Assembly: GCA_049511715.1 (NCBI GenBank)
Contig: JBEKXU010000044.1
Location: forward strand, 1 to 22,602
DNA: 22,602 nucleotides
Direction: 5' to 3'
From: JBEKHT01 sp049511715
GTDB lineage: Bacteria; Chloroflexota; Anaerolineae; Anaerolineales; RBG-16-64-43
Shown here: in pieces, positions 21,900 to 22,602 of the stretch
How positions within the stretch are numbered: position 1 is the stretch's first letter
How the letters are laid out: every line of letters starts with the position of its first letter
Position numbers and translations under genes: made by a program
The notes under the pieces: generated by a model
What the model was told of the DNA's origin: nothing
The model's database searches: none
What the model saw: the letters and a program-made list of their open reading frames with translations, nothing else

Positions 21900-22256
21900 T
21901 TACTGGAGCAGCGGGTGCAGCGTCTGGTCTTCGTTTGAGTTTTCTAAGTCCTTCAACTCCTGGTCGATCTGATCGGTCAAACTGGCGATCGTGGCATCCG
22001 GCGTTGCTGCCAGAGCTGCCAGAGTGGCGGCAGGCGGAGTGGCAGGAGCTGGCGAGGCGGCCGCTGGGAGCGTGGCAGGAAATGAGGAGGCAGCTGCCGG
22101 CACCGTGGTCGGAGCTAATAAGGTCACCCTGGGAAAAGCAGCGCTCGCCGGAGTTCCGACCGCTCCCCCATTCGTCCCGGCCGCGTTCGAAACCGGACCC
22201 CAACAGGCGGGGGGAGCAGACTCAAAAAGAGCGGGGCGAACCTTTGCCTGCCCTGC
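21900..22256 (-). pseudogene. Orphan C-terminal coding fragment, Ala/Pro/Thr-rich, possibly cut by the adjacent IS element
   Basis: The minus strand is open from just after a TGA (22259-22257) to TAA (21902-21900). The translation is a low-complexity Ala/Pro/Thr linker followed by a coherent acidic, helical end (IASLTDQIDQELKDLENSNE, then DQTLHPLLQ). That ending looks like a real exported-protein C-terminus. No ATG starts it, and the only internal starts, such as GTG 22127, sit inside the linker. The IS200/IS605-type element begins directly upstream, so the N-terminal part may lie beyond the element, outside the window. Alternatives are a short 75-residue gene from GTG 22127, or chance coding in a GC-rich stretch. 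Confidence 0.38.
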
Positions 22257-22375
22257 TCAGAAGCGATATGGCCAAAAGGTCTGTGACGTTCTCTGTCCTC
22301 TAAAGGGGACAGCTTCGCAGAGCACGCACACCCCGTTGGGTCACGTTACGCTCTGCCCGCCCCGTCCGGGCGGTA
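22240..22375 (-). ncRNA. Candidate omega RNA (reRNA) at the tnpB 3' end
   Basis: In IS200/IS605 elements the guide RNA of TnpB is transcribed from the 3' part of tnpB through the right end. Here the minus strand holds a series of short hairpins: CCGCCC/GGGCGG (22357-22373), ACCC/GGGT near 22329-22341, and an 8-bp stem with TAAA loop (22293-22312) spanning the tnpB stop. A GC stem follows around 22230-22256. The boundaries and expression are inferred from the family only. Confidence 0.35.
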
Positions 22376-22602
22376 GGAGGTGCTATAGCGCCAAGAGCAA
22401 GATGCAGGATATTTCGAGCCGCATTCACATCGCGGTCGAGCACGAGACCGCAGGCCGGACAGTGGTGAACCCGAATGGCTAGAGTCTTTTCAACCCAACC
22501 GCCGCACCCGCTGCACCTCTGCGAGGTGTTGAGCGGGTTCACGGCAACCATCCGGCGACCAGCGTCTTCCGCTTTGTACGCCAGCAGTTGCCGCAACTCG
22601 CC
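22300..22602 (-). CDS. tnpB: RNA-guided endonuclease TnpB, C-terminal part (truncated by window edge)
   Basis: The frame is open at the window edge and yields about 100 residues. ELRQLLAYKAEDAGRRMVAV leads to the zinc ribbon, TSQRCSGCGGWVEK with CSGC and then HHCPACG with CPAC (two CxxC pairs), and DRDVNAARNIL, which carries the last RuvC Asp. This is the characteristic C-terminus of TnpB from IS200/IS605 and IS607 elements, a nuclease guided by an RNA from the element's right end. An internal TTG at 22596 could be mistaken for a start, but homology clearly runs on past the edge. About 30 residues after the zinc-ribbon/RuvC-III block (GAIAPPTARTG onward) are the usual variable tail. Confidence 0.9.
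   Translation of the reverse strand, partial: GELRQLLAYKAEDAGRRMVAVNPLNTSQRCSGCGGWVEKTLAIRVHHCPACGLVLDRDVNAARNILHLALGAIAPPTARTGRAERNVTQRGVRALRSCPL

Larger units (their letters stand above)
22229..22602 (-). mobile_element. Right end of an IS200/IS605-family (TnpB-bearing) insertion sequence, partial
   Basis: The element is recognised from its tnpB 3' part and the hairpin-rich segment after the stop, as expected for the right end of this family. The exact outer boundary is not certain; I place it near CTTTTTGAG on the minus strand (about 22229-22237), where the reading of the flanking fragment begins to make sense. The left end and any tnpA are outside the window. Confidence 0.45.

Noticed and set aside
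21746..22303. Plus-strand frame of 185 codons
   Set aside because: It has low-complexity composition, no good start, and runs antisense to the more protein-like Ala/Pro-rich fragment and the tnpB right end.
1..22602. CRISPR array, rRNA genes, prophage or toxin-antitoxin modules
   Set aside because: No regularly spaced repeats, rRNA sequence, phage genes or recognisable toxin-antitoxin pair were seen. The only mobile DNA is the TnpB element at the right edge.

Overview
This is a GC-rich bacterial chromosome segment. The gene content (a GldA/F/G-like ABC operon with a DUF4340 protein, a primary sigma factor with a long basic N-terminus, clustered GT-C membrane glycosyltransferases, and a fused SHMT-GcvT enzyme) suggests a member of the Chloroflexota, perhaps Anaerolineae-like. 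That placement is inference; no rRNA is present. Most of the window is core housekeeping. The only clear mobile DNA is at the right edge.

Layout. (1) 1-461, minus: 5' part of hppA, a membrane proton-pumping pyrophosphatase, with a near-consensus promoter. (2) 462-1245: about 780 bp without a convincing gene. (3) 1246-5246, plus: a four-gene operon of ABC ATPase, ABC-2 permease, GldG-like auxiliary protein and DUF4340 protein. (4) 5497-7026, plus: rpoD-type primary sigma factor, closed by a classic terminator. (5) 7381-12020: three multi-membrane-span GT-C glycosyltransferases. Two are on minus, and the third diverges from them so tightly that the candidate start codons share one CATG. (6) 12122-12571, plus: ndk with an extended -10 promoter and a terminator. 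(7) 17139 down to 12710, minus: ffh, rpsP, khpA, rimM, thpR, a TIGR00725/LOG-like gene and rsfS. This is a translation and RNA-quality cluster in which trmD and rplS, often found after rimM, are absent. (8) 17310-17386, plus: tRNA-Val(TAC). (9) 17494-20634, plus: a 1046-residue SHMT-GcvT fusion, the most interesting gene here. (10) 21436-20771, minus: a secreted helical protein of unknown function. (11) 22256-21900, minus: an Ala/Pro/Thr-rich orphan C-terminal coding fragment. (12) 22300-22602, minus: the C-terminal part of an IS200/IS605-type TnpB with a hairpin-rich right end.

How the parts work together. The ffh cluster joins membrane targeting (Ffh) with small-subunit assembly and ribosome control (bS16, KhpA, RimM, RsfS) and RNA end processing (ThpR). 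The fusion enzyme joins two enzymes that both handle 5,10-methylene-tetrahydrofolate and glycine, so it could couple the glycine cleavage or synthase reaction directly to serine formation. Between its two intact enzyme domains lies a third module that looks like a degenerate copy of the GcvT folate-binding half.

Promoters I can read (hppA, ABC operon, rpoD, one glycosyltransferase, ndk, ffh, tRNA-Val) follow the sigma-70 pattern with 16-17 bp spacers or an extended -10. Terminators are of two kinds: two ordinary hairpin-plus-T-run terminators, and several strong hairpins without a T-run.
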